Shown in pieces: positions 7,975 to 16,014 of a DNA stretch of 64,000 nucleotides (position 1 is the stretch's first letter; every line of letters starts with the position of its first letter). The notes below the pieces were generated by a model that saw nothing but the letters and a program-made list of their open reading frames with translations, ran no database searches and had not been told where the DNA came from. The translations under genes were made by a program, and so were the position numbers. Origin of the DNA: Nocardioides sp. Root140 (GTDB lineage Bacteria > Actinomycetota > Actinomycetes > Propionibacteriales > Nocardioidaceae); NCBI RefSeq assembly GCF_001426745.1, contig NZ_LMFI01000010.1:599422-663421 (forward strand), read 5' to 3'.

Positions 7975-9017
7975 TTGCCCTGACCTCCACTCCGCAGCAC
8001 CGCTCCGACCGCACATCTGGGCCCACACGAGCTGGGAACACCGGTCCAGCCCCGCGACCACAGGATCCGCGCCAGTGCCGCCGCCAGTCGACACGGGGTC
8101 AGCACCTGACGCCATCGCGCGCGGACGGTGACCCGCGGATCCGTGAGCGCGTCAATGTCGCGGTCGAGATCGCGACACCCGTCGTCGCTCCACTCGTGCC
8201 CGAGACGTCCGTCGAGCTCGACGAGCACGCCGTACTCCGGGTAGTCGACGTCGCGGAACACGACTCCCGACGTACGTCGCTCCCGGCCTTGACGTTTCGC
8301 CGTCGGCAGTCGGTGGCGGCGCTCCACTTCGACCAGGTAGCGGTGCTCGAGCACGGACCATGCCCCAGTCGCGATGTCGGCCAGCAGGCGCCTCAGGAAC
8401 TTCCGGTGCCTCAGCCTGGGCCGCCCCTCGAGGGCGTCGAGCAGACGCCCGGGCGTCGTACGGCGCGACTGGACCGAGTCCGAGAGGACAGCGACGGCGC
8501 CGGTCTCGTCGGGAGCGCGGGCGGCCACGTCAAGCACGGCGTGCTCCACCCTGACTCGTGGTGGGCTCTTTGCCATCAGCGCCGCATCCTCGAAGCCGAC
8601 GATGCGGTGCAGCCTGATGCCGGGCTTCCGATCCGGGGAGCGGGTGGCGTCGACCGCGACCTCGATGGGCGGACCTTGTGGCCAGGGCTGGCCGCTCGAG
8701 CCGCCCGGGGCAGGCACGCCCGGCGCACCGGGCGGCACCCGCGCCAGGAACCGCGGCACCCTCAACCCGTGGGCGATCAACGCCGACTCCCCCGCCAACG
8801 CTGCCGGCCAGTGGTAGAGGACTGCGACCCATGCGCATTGCTCCCACGAGAGCGGACCGTTGTGGTTGACGTAGACACCGTCCAGCACACGGAACCAGTC
8901 CCGGCGCCGCACCATGCGAGTGAGGTCGTTGTCGGTGCCTCCGCGGGCGATCACCTGACGACGCGAGATCACCCCTGACTGCACCTGCACCAGGTGGCCC
9001 CACTCTGCAGCTTCCAT
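7944..9017 (-). CDS. AbiEi-like/DUF559 domain protein
   Basis: The protein has 357 residues. The N-terminal winged-helix-like region (SGVISRRQVIARGGTDNDL) resembles the AbiEi antitoxin N-terminal domain. The C-terminal part has a DUF559/Vsr-like nuclease fold signature, with VLVELDGRLGHE followed by an RDLDRDIDAL stretch. A clear paralogue lies at 34804-35808. No AbiEii-type toxin gene is adjacent, so a toxin-antitoxin role is not supported. The 3' end of the gene lies within one of two 44-bp direct repeats that bracket it. The ribosome-binding site is weak. Function is unknown. Confidence 0.75.
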   Translation of the reverse strand: MEAAEWGHLVQVQSGVISRRQVIARGGTDNDLTRMVRRRDWFRVLDGVYVNHNGPLSWEQCAWVAVLYHWPAALAGESALIAHGLRVPRFLARVPPGAPGVPAPGGSSGQPWPQGPPIEVAVDATRSPDRKPGIRLHRIVGFEDAALMAKSPPRVRVEHAVLDVAARAPDETGAVAVLSDSVQSRRTTPGRLLDALEGRPRLRHRKFLRRLLADIATGAWSVLEHRYLVEVERRHRLPTAKRQGRERRTSGVVFRDVDYPEYGVLVELDGRLGHEWSDDGCRDLDRDIDALTDPRVTVRARWRQVLTPCRLAAALARILWSRGWTGVPSSCGPRCAVGAVLRSGGQGNAEGNSADSA

Positions 9018-9098
9018 CCGTCGAGCGTTCCCGGACCGACCGTGCCCGGCAACCGGCTGTCGGGCTGCCTGTGGACAGAGCTCGACGCCGCACGTCGA

Positions 9099-9142
9099 TC
9101 ACTGCAGGAAATCACGCGGATTCCGCCGAATTCCCTTCAGCG
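9099..9142. repeat. 44-bp direct repeat, right copy
   Basis: The offset is 1168 bp from the left copy. On the minus strand it would encode the same C-terminal tail AEGNSA(E/D)SA-stop, but no homologous gene body is attached here. Flanking similarity stops at the repeat borders. Confidence 0.85.
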
Positions 9143-9205
9143 ACCGACGTGGTCCCGAGCACATCTGACGCGAACCGGTCACCTGCAGTTGGCACGCCTG
9201 TCAGA

Positions 9206-9643
9206 ATGGCCCGCGTGGGTGCAGCAGGAAAGCGCGCGGGATCACGGCGGGGGCCAAAGAAACGGTCACTCCCGAACAAACGCGTGCTCCTGCTCAGCCT
9301 CGCGATCACGCTCTGCGTCGTCGCGTGGGGCTATCTGGTCTACGCCGCCATCGACTTCGGCTCCGAAGCGCGCGGTGGAGAGTCGCAGGCCTGGGCCTTC
9401 CTCGGACTGGCCTGCCTGGGCGCTGCGGCGTGCCTGTTCACCGGCATGATCCTGGTCGGGCGCCTGCTGCGTGCGGCCGGCATCGTCAGCGACCCGGCGC
9501 CGCTCGCCGACGAACCGACCATCACGTCGTACGTCGACCTGCCGCCACGCATCTCTCCCGGCGGGCTGACCGACGAGGACACGGCGCAGCTGCCGACGAT
9601 TCCGGCACCTCGCCACCAGGGCGGCAAGCGCGCCGCTCGCTGA
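9206..9643 (+). CDS. Small two-helix membrane protein
   Basis: This 145-residue protein has a very basic N-terminus (KRAGSRRGPKKRSLPNKR) and two hydrophobic helices (around residues 27-48 and 65-88). A Pro-rich cytoplasmic-type tail with EDTAQLPTIPAP follows. I do not recognise the family; similar two-TM proteins of unknown role are common in Nocardioidaceae. The ATG at 9206 is chosen because it sits just before the basic start, and upstream codons look non-coding and overlap the repeat. No ribosome-binding site precedes it. It is followed 78 bp later by the iron-box ABC operon and reads in the same direction. Confidence 0.55.
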   Translation: MARVGAAGKRAGSRRGPKKRSLPNKRVLLLSLAITLCVVAWGYLVYAAIDFGSEARGGESQAWAFLGLACLGAAACLFTGMILVGRLLRAAGIVSDPAPLADEPTITSYVDLPPRISPGGLTDEDTAQLPTIPAPRHQGGKRAAR

Positions 9644-9701
9644 GCAGGTGGTCGGCAGCGCAGCTGCGCGAGGACCAGCACCCGCTGCAGCGACCGGACT
9701 T

Positions 9702-9719
9702 AGTTAGGTTAACCTAACT
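9702..9719. promoter_or_regulatory. Iron box (DtxR/IdeR-type operator)
   Basis: AGTTAGGTTAACCTAACT is a perfect 18-bp palindrome containing TTAGGTTAACCTAA, matching the DtxR/IdeR/DmdR consensus half-site TTAGGTTA. It ends 2 bp before the ATG of the ABC transporter gene. A TAACCT -10-like hexamer lies inside it, 6 nt before the A of ATG, so a leaderless, iron-repressed promoter is likely. Confidence 0.8.
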
Positions 9720-9721
9720 TC

Positions 9722-11428
9722 ATGGTCCCGCCGTCGTCATCGCCTTCCCCGACAACGGCCTGGGGCCTCCTGCTGCGCGGGCTCCGCCGCAACCGGGGCC
9801 GACTGGCCGCCGGGTTCGCCCTGCTCAGCCTGTGGCAGCTGTGCGAGACCCTGGTCCCGGTGATGATCGGCGTGATCATCGACCGCGCGGTGGCCACCTC
9901 GAGTGTCCGCGGCCTCGTCGTCACCGGCGCAGGCCTGATCGTGCTGTTCGCCGTGCTCAGCTACGCCTACCGCTTCGGCGCCCGCATCGCCTTCGCCGTG
10001 GTGCAACGGGAGATGCACGAGATCCGGGTCGAGATCGCACGCCATGCCCTGAACCCGCGCGGAGCCCGCAGCAAGCTGCTGCCCGGCGAGACCCTGTCGC
10101 TGGCCACCGCCGACGCCGAGATGGTCGGCTTCATGCTGCGCTCGGTCGGGTTCACGATCGCGGCGACCCTGTCGGTCATCGTGGCCGCCGTGCTGCTGTT
10201 CAGCATCGACCTGGTGCTCGGGCTGGTGGTCGTGATCGGCGTTCCCCTGGTCCTGGCGCTGACCCAGGTCGTCACCCCGGCGATCTCACGACGCACCGAG
10301 CACCAGCAGCAGACGATCGCCGAGGCGACCGGCGTGGCCACCGACCTGATCCGCGGCCTGCGCGTGCTCAAGGGCATCGGTGCCGAGTCGGTCGCCGGAT
10401 CGCGCTATCGAGCGCTCAGCCAGAAGGCGCGTACGGCGAGCATCGCCAGCACGTCGACGTACGGCCTGATGTCGGGCCTGACCGCCGGCCTGAGCGGACT
10501 CTTCCTCGCGGTGGTCGCCCTGGTCGCCGGGCACCGGGCACTGTCGGGCGACATCACGATCGGTGAGCTCGTCGCCGTCGTCGGACTGACGCAGTACCTC
10601 GCCGAACCGCTCGGCATGCTCGGCGACATCAGCGCCCACACAGCACGTGCCCACGCGTCCGCACGGCGCATCGTGACCTACCTGCAGACCCCACCGCTGG
10701 TCGCGGCCGGCGACGCGACCCCGTTGCCCGGCGGCGACCTGGTGCTGCGCGGCGTTCGTGGCGAGGGACTGGACGGCCTCGACCTCGCGTCGCGTCCCGG
10801 CGAGATCCTCGGCCTGGCCGTGGAGGACCCGACCACTGCCGGCGCGCTCGTGCGCCTGTTGGCCGGCGACGTCACAGCGAAGGAGGGCGAGGTCTCGCTC
10901 GACGGTGTCGCGCTCTCCGAGCTGGCCACCACAGCCCGGCGATCGCGGATGCTGGTCAGCCCGCACCACGTCGACCTCTTCGAGGGAACCCTGCGCAGCA
11001 ACGTGGATCCCCTCGACCGCCTCGACGACGACGCCCTGGCGGTCCTGCTCGCGGCCTCGTCGGCGTCCGACGTCGTGGCGCTCTCGCCCGAGGGCGTCGA
11101 CCAACCGGTCAGCGTCGACGGCAGCACGTGGTCGGGCGGGCAACGCCAACGCGTCGCGCTGGCGCGGGCCCTCGCCGTCGACGCACCGCTGCTGGTGCTG
11201 CACGACCCGACCACGGCGGTCGACGCGGTCACCGAGCACCGCATCGCCGCAGGCATCCGCGAGGCCCGCGGCACCGACCGGCGTACGACGTGGCTGATCA
11301 CCAGCAGCCCCGCACTCCTGGCCCAGGCCGACCGCGTGGTGCTGGTGCGCGAGGGCCGAGTGGTCGCCGAGGGAACCCACCACGACCTCGCCGGGGACCC
11401 GGCCTACGCGGAGCTGGTGCTGCGATGA
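9722..11428 (+). CDS. ABC exporter half-transporter, degenerate Walker A (heterodimer subunit 1)
   Basis: The 568-residue protein has an N-terminal six-helix transmembrane domain (about residues 20-320) and a C-terminal ATPase domain. In the ATPase domain the P-loop is lost: the position of GxxGxGKS/T reads GLAVEDPTTAGAL near residue 363, without the lysine. The catalytic Glu of Walker B is Asp (VLHDPTTAVD). The signature WSGGQRQR near residue 470 is intact. It overlaps the next gene by ATGA and should form a heterodimer with it. The iron box suggests a role in siderophore or haem traffic, analogous to IrtAB, but the substrate is unknown. Confidence 0.85.
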   Translation: MVPPSSSPSPTTAWGLLLRGLRRNRGRLAAGFALLSLWQLCETLVPVMIGVIIDRAVATSSVRGLVVTGAGLIVLFAVLSYAYRFGARIAFAVVQREMHEIRVEIARHALNPRGARSKLLPGETLSLATADAEMVGFMLRSVGFTIAATLSVIVAAVLLFSIDLVLGLVVVIGVPLVLALTQVVTPAISRRTEHQQQTIAEATGVATDLIRGLRVLKGIGAESVAGSRYRALSQKARTASIASTSTYGLMSGLTAGLSGLFLAVVALVAGHRALSGDITIGELVAVVGLTQYLAEPLGMLGDISAHTARAHASARRIVTYLQTPPLVAAGDATPLPGGDLVLRGVRGEGLDGLDLASRPGEILGLAVEDPTTAGALVRLLAGDVTAKEGEVSLDGVALSELATTARRSRMLVSPHHVDLFEGTLRSNVDPLDRLDDDALAVLLAASSASDVVALSPEGVDQPVSVDGSTWSGGQRQRVALARALAVDAPLLVLHDPTTAVDAVTEHRIAAGIREARGTDRRTTWLITSSPALLAQADRVVLVREGRVVAEGTHHDLAGDPAYAELVLR

Positions 11429-13170
11429 GCCGCGACATCCTGCCCGTTGCCGACCGGCGGGAGACCTCACGCCTCGCCTGGCAGCTCATGCGCCGCCACC
11501 CGGTCGCCCTGGCCCTGGCCACGGCCTCGTTCGCGGTCGCCGGGCTGGCCGCGCTCGTCGCACCCTGGATGCTCGGCCAGATCGTCGACGCGGTCCGCGA
11601 GGACGCCCCGGGATCCGACATCAACCGCTACGCCGTGATCATCGCCGCCGCTGCCGTCCTCGGCGCGGTCGCCACGTGGGCGTCGGTGTCGTTCCTGGCC
11701 CGCGCGGGCGAACCGGCGCTGGCCGAGCTGCGCGAGGAGGTGCTGGACAAGGCACTCGGCCTCGACGCCGCGCGGGTGGAGGCGGCCGGCACGGGCGACC
11801 TGCTCTCGCGCGTCGGTGACGACGCCCGGGCGGTGGCGAACTCGCTGACCGACATCATCCCGACCCTGATCAACTCGCTGGTGCTGGTCGGCTTCACTGC
11901 TGTCGGCCTGTTCGCCCTCGACTGGCGACTCGGGCTCGCCGGCCTGGCGACCATCCCGTTCTACGTGATGGGGCTGCGGTGGTACCTCCCGCGTTCCGGC
12001 CCGTTCTACGCCCGCGAACGCGTCGCGCAGGGCGAGCGCGCCCAGGCGCTGGTCAGTGGGCTCCAGGGGGCGCCGACCCTGCGCGCCTACGCCCTGGAAG
12101 ACGCGCACGTCGACGAGATCACCAAGCGCTCCGACGACGCGCGCGAGATCACCGTGACCGTGTTCGCGCTCCTGACCCGCTTCTTCGCCCGGTCGAACCG
12201 CGCCGAGCTGATCGGCCTGTGCCTGGTGCTCGGCACCGGCTTCTGGCTGGTCCGGGCCGACGAGGTCACCGTCGGAGCGGTGACCGCTGCCGCGCTCTAC
12301 TTCCACCGGCTGTTCAACCCGATCGGCGCGCTGCTGTTTATCTTCGACGAGGTGCAGTCCACGGGCGCCTCGCTGGCCCGACTGGCCGGCGTCTCGCTGA
12401 TGCAGCCACCGCCCACGGGCTCGGCCGTGCCACCCGCGTCGCCCGGCCCGCTCGAGCTGCTCGCGGTCTGCCACGAGTACGTCGAGGGCCGGCCGGTCCT
12501 CTCCGAGGTGACGCTGACCATCGCGCCGGGTGAACGGGTCGCGCTCGTCGGCGCCACCGGAGCCGGCAAGACCACCCTCGGTGCGATTGCCGCCGGCGTA
12601 CTTCCCGCCGGGGCGGGCGCCGTCTCCCTCGCCGGTGTTCCGTACGGCGACCTCGCGCCCGACGCCCTTCGTTCGAAGGTGTCGCTGATCAGCCAGGACG
12701 TCCACGTCTTCTCCGGCACCGTGCGCGAGGCGGTCACCCTGGTCGACGCGTCCGCGGGTGACGAGGCGGTGCGTTCGGCACTGGCCGCCGTCTCCGCACT
12801 GGGCTGGGTCGACGCCATGCCCGACGGACTCGACACGGTCGTCGGCGACGGCGGACACCCGCTCACCCCTGCGCAGGCCCAGCAGCTGGCGCTGGCCCGG
12901 ATCGTGTTGGCCGACCCCTGGTTCGTCGTACTCGACGAGGCCACGGCTGAGGCCGGCTCCGCCGGCGCGCGAGACCTTGAGCGGGCCGCACTGGCGGTGA
13001 CCGAGGGGCGCGGCGCGTTGGTCGTGGCGCACCGGCTCACCCAGTCGGAGTCCGCGGACCGGGTGCTGGTGCTGCACGAGGGCCGGGTCGTCGAATCCGG
13101 ATCGCACCCAGAGCTGCTGGCTGCCGCGGGAAGGTACGCCGAGCTCTGGGCGGCCTGGTCCGGGGAGTGA
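11425..13170 (+). CDS. ABC exporter half-transporter, degenerate signature (heterodimer subunit 2)
   Basis: The 581-residue protein has a transmembrane domain and a C-terminal ATPase. Walker A GATGAGKTT (near residue 376), Walker B with catalytic Glu (VVLDEATAE, near 500) and the H-loop VVAHRLTQ are intact. The LSGGQ signature is replaced by LTPAQAQQLALARI (near 480). With subunit 1, only one composite site has both a working Walker A and a working signature. The gene is translationally coupled to the upstream gene and shares its iron-box promoter. Substrate and direction of transport are inferred only from the iron control. Confidence 0.87.
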   Translation: MSRDILPVADRRETSRLAWQLMRRHPVALALATASFAVAGLAALVAPWMLGQIVDAVREDAPGSDINRYAVIIAAAAVLGAVATWASVSFLARAGEPALAELREEVLDKALGLDAARVEAAGTGDLLSRVGDDARAVANSLTDIIPTLINSLVLVGFTAVGLFALDWRLGLAGLATIPFYVMGLRWYLPRSGPFYARERVAQGERAQALVSGLQGAPTLRAYALEDAHVDEITKRSDDAREITVTVFALLTRFFARSNRAELIGLCLVLGTGFWLVRADEVTVGAVTAAALYFHRLFNPIGALLFIFDEVQSTGASLARLAGVSLMQPPPTGSAVPPASPGPLELLAVCHEYVEGRPVLSEVTLTIAPGERVALVGATGAGKTTLGAIAAGVLPAGAGAVSLAGVPYGDLAPDALRSKVSLISQDVHVFSGTVREAVTLVDASAGDEAVRSALAAVSALGWVDAMPDGLDTVVGDGGHPLTPAQAQQLALARIVLADPWFVVLDEATAEAGSAGARDLERAALAVTEGRGALVVAHRLTQSESADRVLVLHEGRVVESGSHPELLAAAGRYAELWAAWSGE

Positions 13171-13260
13171 GTTCGTGGAATCCGCTCACCCGATGGTGGC
13201 CGGTGACCTAGCCTTGTCCGGGCGCCGGGAGGGTGTCGTCGAACCGTGAGGGGTCCCCAC

Positions 13261-14343
13261 ATGTCTGTCCGCACGAGCATTGCCCGCACCTGTGTCCTGG
13301 CCGTGGTGATCTCCGGCGTCGTCGGTGTCGTGGGGTCCGCGTCGGCTGCCGTGGTGCAGACGCCGTCGTCGAACCTGGCCAGCGGCGACTTCGACGACCT
13401 GCCCACCGAGGCGACCTGCACGGTGACGCGCACCGGCCAGGGCATGGCGATCCCCGCTGCCCCGATTCTCGGGACGAAGTCCGTGGACGCCACCGTCGGC
13501 GTGGTGGCCGACGTGCCCGGACGCGTCATCTCCGCAACACCGACCTTCGCGATAACGCACCCGGCCCCGAGCAACCTCAAGGTCACCCTGAAGGCCCCGA
13601 ACGGCACGTCCGGCGCCGCCACCTCCGGCTCGCAGGTCTCCGGCCCCACGGGCGACGCCAACGGCACCTGGACCCTGACGGTCACCAACACTCCCCCGTT
13701 CCTGCAGTCCAGCCCCGCCGGCACGGTCGACTCGTGGTCGCTGAAGGTCGTGTACGACTGCGACTGGGACGACGACTCGAGGGCCAACTCGAAGGACAAC
13801 TGTCCCGAGACGGCCAACTACGACCAGGCGAACGTCGACCGCGACGCCCTCGGCGACGAGTGCGACCCCGACATCGACGGCGACGGCGTGGCCAACGGCG
13901 ACGACAACTGCCCCAGCAACGCCAATGCCACCCAGCGCGACATGAACCACAACGGCATGGGCGACCCGTGCGACCCCGACGCCGACTCCGACGGCTACGA
14001 GAAGGGCGACGCCTGCCCGCTGGCCGCCGCCTACAACGACACCGGCTGCCCGCCGTTGGCCCGCACCGGGACGATCGCGTATGGCGTCCGCGTGAAGCAG
14101 TTCAAGGGAGTGCTGCGCTCGCCGGTCAACGCCTGCGTCTCGCGCAAGGTGGTCGAGCTCCGGCGCGTGATGGGGCCGGGTCGTTCGGCGCGAGTGGGCC
14201 TGGCCCGCACGTCCACCCGAGGCGTCTGGACGCTGCCCCGCGCCAAGCGCAAGCCCGGCAAGTTCTACGCGCTGATCAAGCCGACATTCCTCACCCAGGG
14301 ACTGTGCCGGCAGGCCCAGTCGAAGGTGATCCGGGTCCGCTGA
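13261..14343 (+). CDS. Secreted protein with P-like domain and thrombospondin type 3 repeats
   Basis: The protein has 360 residues. A signal peptide (hydrophobic core CVLAVVISGVVGVVGSASA) is followed by a beta-rich region with LKVTLKAPNGT and WTLTVTNT motifs. This resembles the P (proprotein convertase) domain often appended to secreted hydrolases. Next come calcium-binding type 3 repeats: DSRANSKDNCPE, DIDGDGVANGDDNCPS and DADSDGYEKGDACP. A basic C-terminal domain with two cysteines closes the protein. No catalytic domain is visible, so a structural or adhesive surface role is likely. The ATG has GAGGGG upstream. Confidence 0.75.
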   Translation: MSVRTSIARTCVLAVVISGVVGVVGSASAAVVQTPSSNLASGDFDDLPTEATCTVTRTGQGMAIPAAPILGTKSVDATVGVVADVPGRVISATPTFAITHPAPSNLKVTLKAPNGTSGAATSGSQVSGPTGDANGTWTLTVTNTPPFLQSSPAGTVDSWSLKVVYDCDWDDDSRANSKDNCPETANYDQANVDRDALGDECDPDIDGDGVANGDDNCPSNANATQRDMNHNGMGDPCDPDADSDGYEKGDACPLAAAYNDTGCPPLARTGTIAYGVRVKQFKGVLRSPVNACVSRKVVELRRVMGPGRSARVGLARTSTRGVWTLPRAKRKPGKFYALIKPTFLTQGLCRQAQSKVIRVR

Positions 14344-14372
14344 CGGGTTCCCTGACCCGCCCCGCGACACGT

Positions 14373-14386
14373 CGAACATTTGTTCG
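14373..14386. promoter_or_regulatory. SOS (LexA) box upstream of the LysM gene
   Basis: CGAACATTTGTTCG has perfect CGAAC/GTTCG arms with a 4-bp centre, the Gram-positive LexA operator form. Confidence 0.8.
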
Positions 14387-14424
14387 GCCGCTCTCTTGAT
14401 TCGTTCGAACACATGCTCTACCGT

Positions 14425-14438
14425 CGTACATGTGTTCG
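14425..14438. promoter_or_regulatory. Second SOS (LexA) box upstream of the LysM gene
   Basis: CGTACATGTGTTCG differs from the perfect CGAAC-N4-GTTCG form at one arm base. It overlaps another palindrome, GTTCGATCGAAC, at 14434-14445. Confidence 0.6.
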
Positions 14439-14538
14439 ATCGAACGTCTGATCGATCCTCCGCTCCGGAAGTCCGTTGTCGGTGGTCGTCTGTAGACATT
14501 CGTCTGACACAGACCACCCCCTTCCCCCGGAGGTCCCG

Positions 14539-14898
14539 ATGAGCACGATGACCCTGAGCCCCACCATCCAGACGCCTGTGCGTCCCGCCCAGCGAGGCGC
14601 TCGCAGCCAGGTCCGCCTCACGCAGCGCGGCCGACTGGTGGTCTTCGTCGCGGCGATGCTCTTCGTGCTCGCCGCCGCGGTCTTCCTCGGCACCTCGTCG
14701 ATGGCCACCAACCACGCCGGCGTCGACCAGCCGACCCGCGCAGTGACGGTCCAGCCCGGCGACACGCTCTGGGCGATCGCCGCCGACGTGGCCGACGACG
14801 GCGAGGTGCGCGACATGGTGCACACCATCAAGCAGCTCAACGCGCTCGACTCCTCGATGCTGGTCGCCGGCCAGCAGATCTACGTCCCGCTCGACTGA
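14539..14898 (+). CDS. LysM-domain membrane protein, probable SOS cell-division inhibitor
   Basis: The protein has 119 residues. One transmembrane helix (about residues 34-56, RLVVFVAAMLFVLAAAVF) is followed by a C-terminal LysM domain (TVQPGDTLWAIA to YVPLD). Size and layout match YneA/DivS/ChiZ-type proteins encoded next to lexA in Gram-positive bacteria, which delay division during DNA damage. Two LexA boxes precede the gene and lexA follows, on the same strand. CCGGAGG is positioned as ribosome-binding site. The cell-division role is inferred from family and context. Confidence 0.8.
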   Translation: MSTMTLSPTIQTPVRPAQRGARSQVRLTQRGRLVVFVAAMLFVLAAAVFLGTSSMATNHAGVDQPTRAVTVQPGDTLWAIAADVADDGEVRDMVHTIKQLNALDSSMLVAGQQIYVPLD

Positions 14899-14957
14899 GC
14901 CAGGACGCCACTGAATTTCCGCAGGTCGCCTCGACCCCGGCCTGCGGATGGGGAAGA

Positions 14958-14994
14958 CAAAGGGCGGGACTCCACCACGGAGGCCCGCCCTTTG
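14958..14994. terminator. Terminator between the LysM gene and lexA
   Basis: A perfect 11-bp stem CAAAGGGCGGG / CCCGCCCTTTG encloses a loop that itself contains CTCC...GGAG. It separates the two SOS transcription units. Confidence 0.8.
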
Positions 14995-15054
14995 CGCTCC
15001 CCGAACTCCCGAGACCCGACCCGAGAAACTGCTCGAAAACCTTTGCGACACGTT

Positions 15055-15068
15055 CGAACAGGTGTTTG
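15055..15068. promoter_or_regulatory. SOS (LexA) box upstream of lexA
   Basis: CGAACAGGTGTTTG fits the CGAACRNRYGTTYG consensus at every position. It lies 64 bp before the lexA start, implying autoregulation. Confidence 0.85.
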
Positions 15069-15132
15069 AAGCCGTCGGGTTTTGGGGCTACGTTGAAAAC
15101 CCACCAGGAACAGCACTGCGGAAGGCACCCCG

Positions 15133-15849
15133 ATGGCATCGAAGGACAACGTCGCCGAGTTCCCCGACGGCCCCCCGGACGCAACGGGCCTCACCCCCCG
15201 CCAGCAGCGCATCCTGAACACGATCCGTGATTCCCTCGAGCGACGCGGCTACCCGCCGAGCATGCGCGAGATCGGCGAGGTGGTCGGGTTGACCAGCTCG
15301 TCCTCGGTCTCCCACCAGCTCAAGGTGCTCGAGGCCAAGGGCTTCATCAAGCGCGACCCCAACCGTCCTCGTGCCCTCGAGGTGTTCCTGCCCGAGGTGC
15401 TCGCCGCGCGCCGTTCGATCAGCGCGGCAGACGAGTCGCACATTGACGAGACCGGCATCGGTGACGCCATGCCGGCCGCCACCTACGTGCCGATGGTGGG
15501 CCGCATCGCCGCTGGTGGCCCGATCCTGGCCGAGGAGCGGGTCGAGGAGATCTTCCCGCTGCCCAAGACCCTGGTGGGCGAGGGCACCCTGTTCATGCTC
15601 GAGGTCTCCGGCGACTCGATGATCGACGCCGCCATCTGCAGCGGCGACTACGTCGTGGTCCGCCAGGAGCAGACCGCCCGCAACGGCGAGATCGTGGCCG
15701 CTCTCATCGACGGCGAGGCCACCGTCAAGACCCTGCAGCGCAAGGACGGCCAGGTCTGGCTGATGCCGCACAACGATGCCTACGACCCGATCGACGGCAC
15801 CAACGCCTCGATCCTCGGCATCGTCACCGCGGTCCTGCGCCGCGTCTGA
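15133..15849 (+). CDS. lexA: SOS repressor LexA
   Basis: The 238-residue repressor has an N-terminal winged helix ([16 protein letters not shown] ... [21 protein letters not shown]) and a C-terminal S24 self-cleavage domain. The scissile bond is Ala127-Gly128 in GRIAAGG. The catalytic pair is Ser162 (GDSM) and Lys199 (TVKTL). LexA represses DNA-damage genes until RecA filaments trigger autocleavage. The operator upstream of its own gene and the boxes before the LysM gene make this a compact SOS unit. Confidence 0.97.
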   Translation: MASKDNVAEFPDGPPDATGLTPRQQRILNTIRDSLERRGYPPSMREIGEVVGLTSSSSVSHQLKVLEAKGFIKRDPNRPRALEVFLPEVLAARRSISAADESHIDETGIGDAMPAATYVPMVGRIAAGGPILAEERVEEIFPLPKTLVGEGTLFMLEVSGDSMIDAAICSGDYVVVRQEQTARNGEIVAALIDGEATVKTLQRKDGQVWLMPHNDAYDPIDGTNASILGIVTAVLRRV

Positions 15850-15861
15850 ACCAGCCACCAC

Positions 15862-15905
15862 AAAGGCGTCGTACGCCGACCGCGCGGTCGTCGTACGACG
15901 CCTTT
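15862..15905. terminator. lexA terminator
   Basis: A perfect 14-bp stem AAAGGCGTCGTACG / CGTACGACGCCTTT begins 12 nt after the lexA stop. Confidence 0.85.
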
Positions 15906-16014
15906 CGTGATTTCGTCGCACACCGCACGTTTAGTGACATAAGGTGTCCGCGGTTCCGGTCTCGGGACATCCAGATCGGCGGAGCTCTCCGCCACGTTTG
16001 TGTTCGGGGGAACC

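Noticed and set aside
7944..9017. AbiE toxin-antitoxin system
   Set aside because: No AbiEii nucleotidyltransferase gene is next to either AbiEi-like gene, and both carry a DUF559 domain instead.
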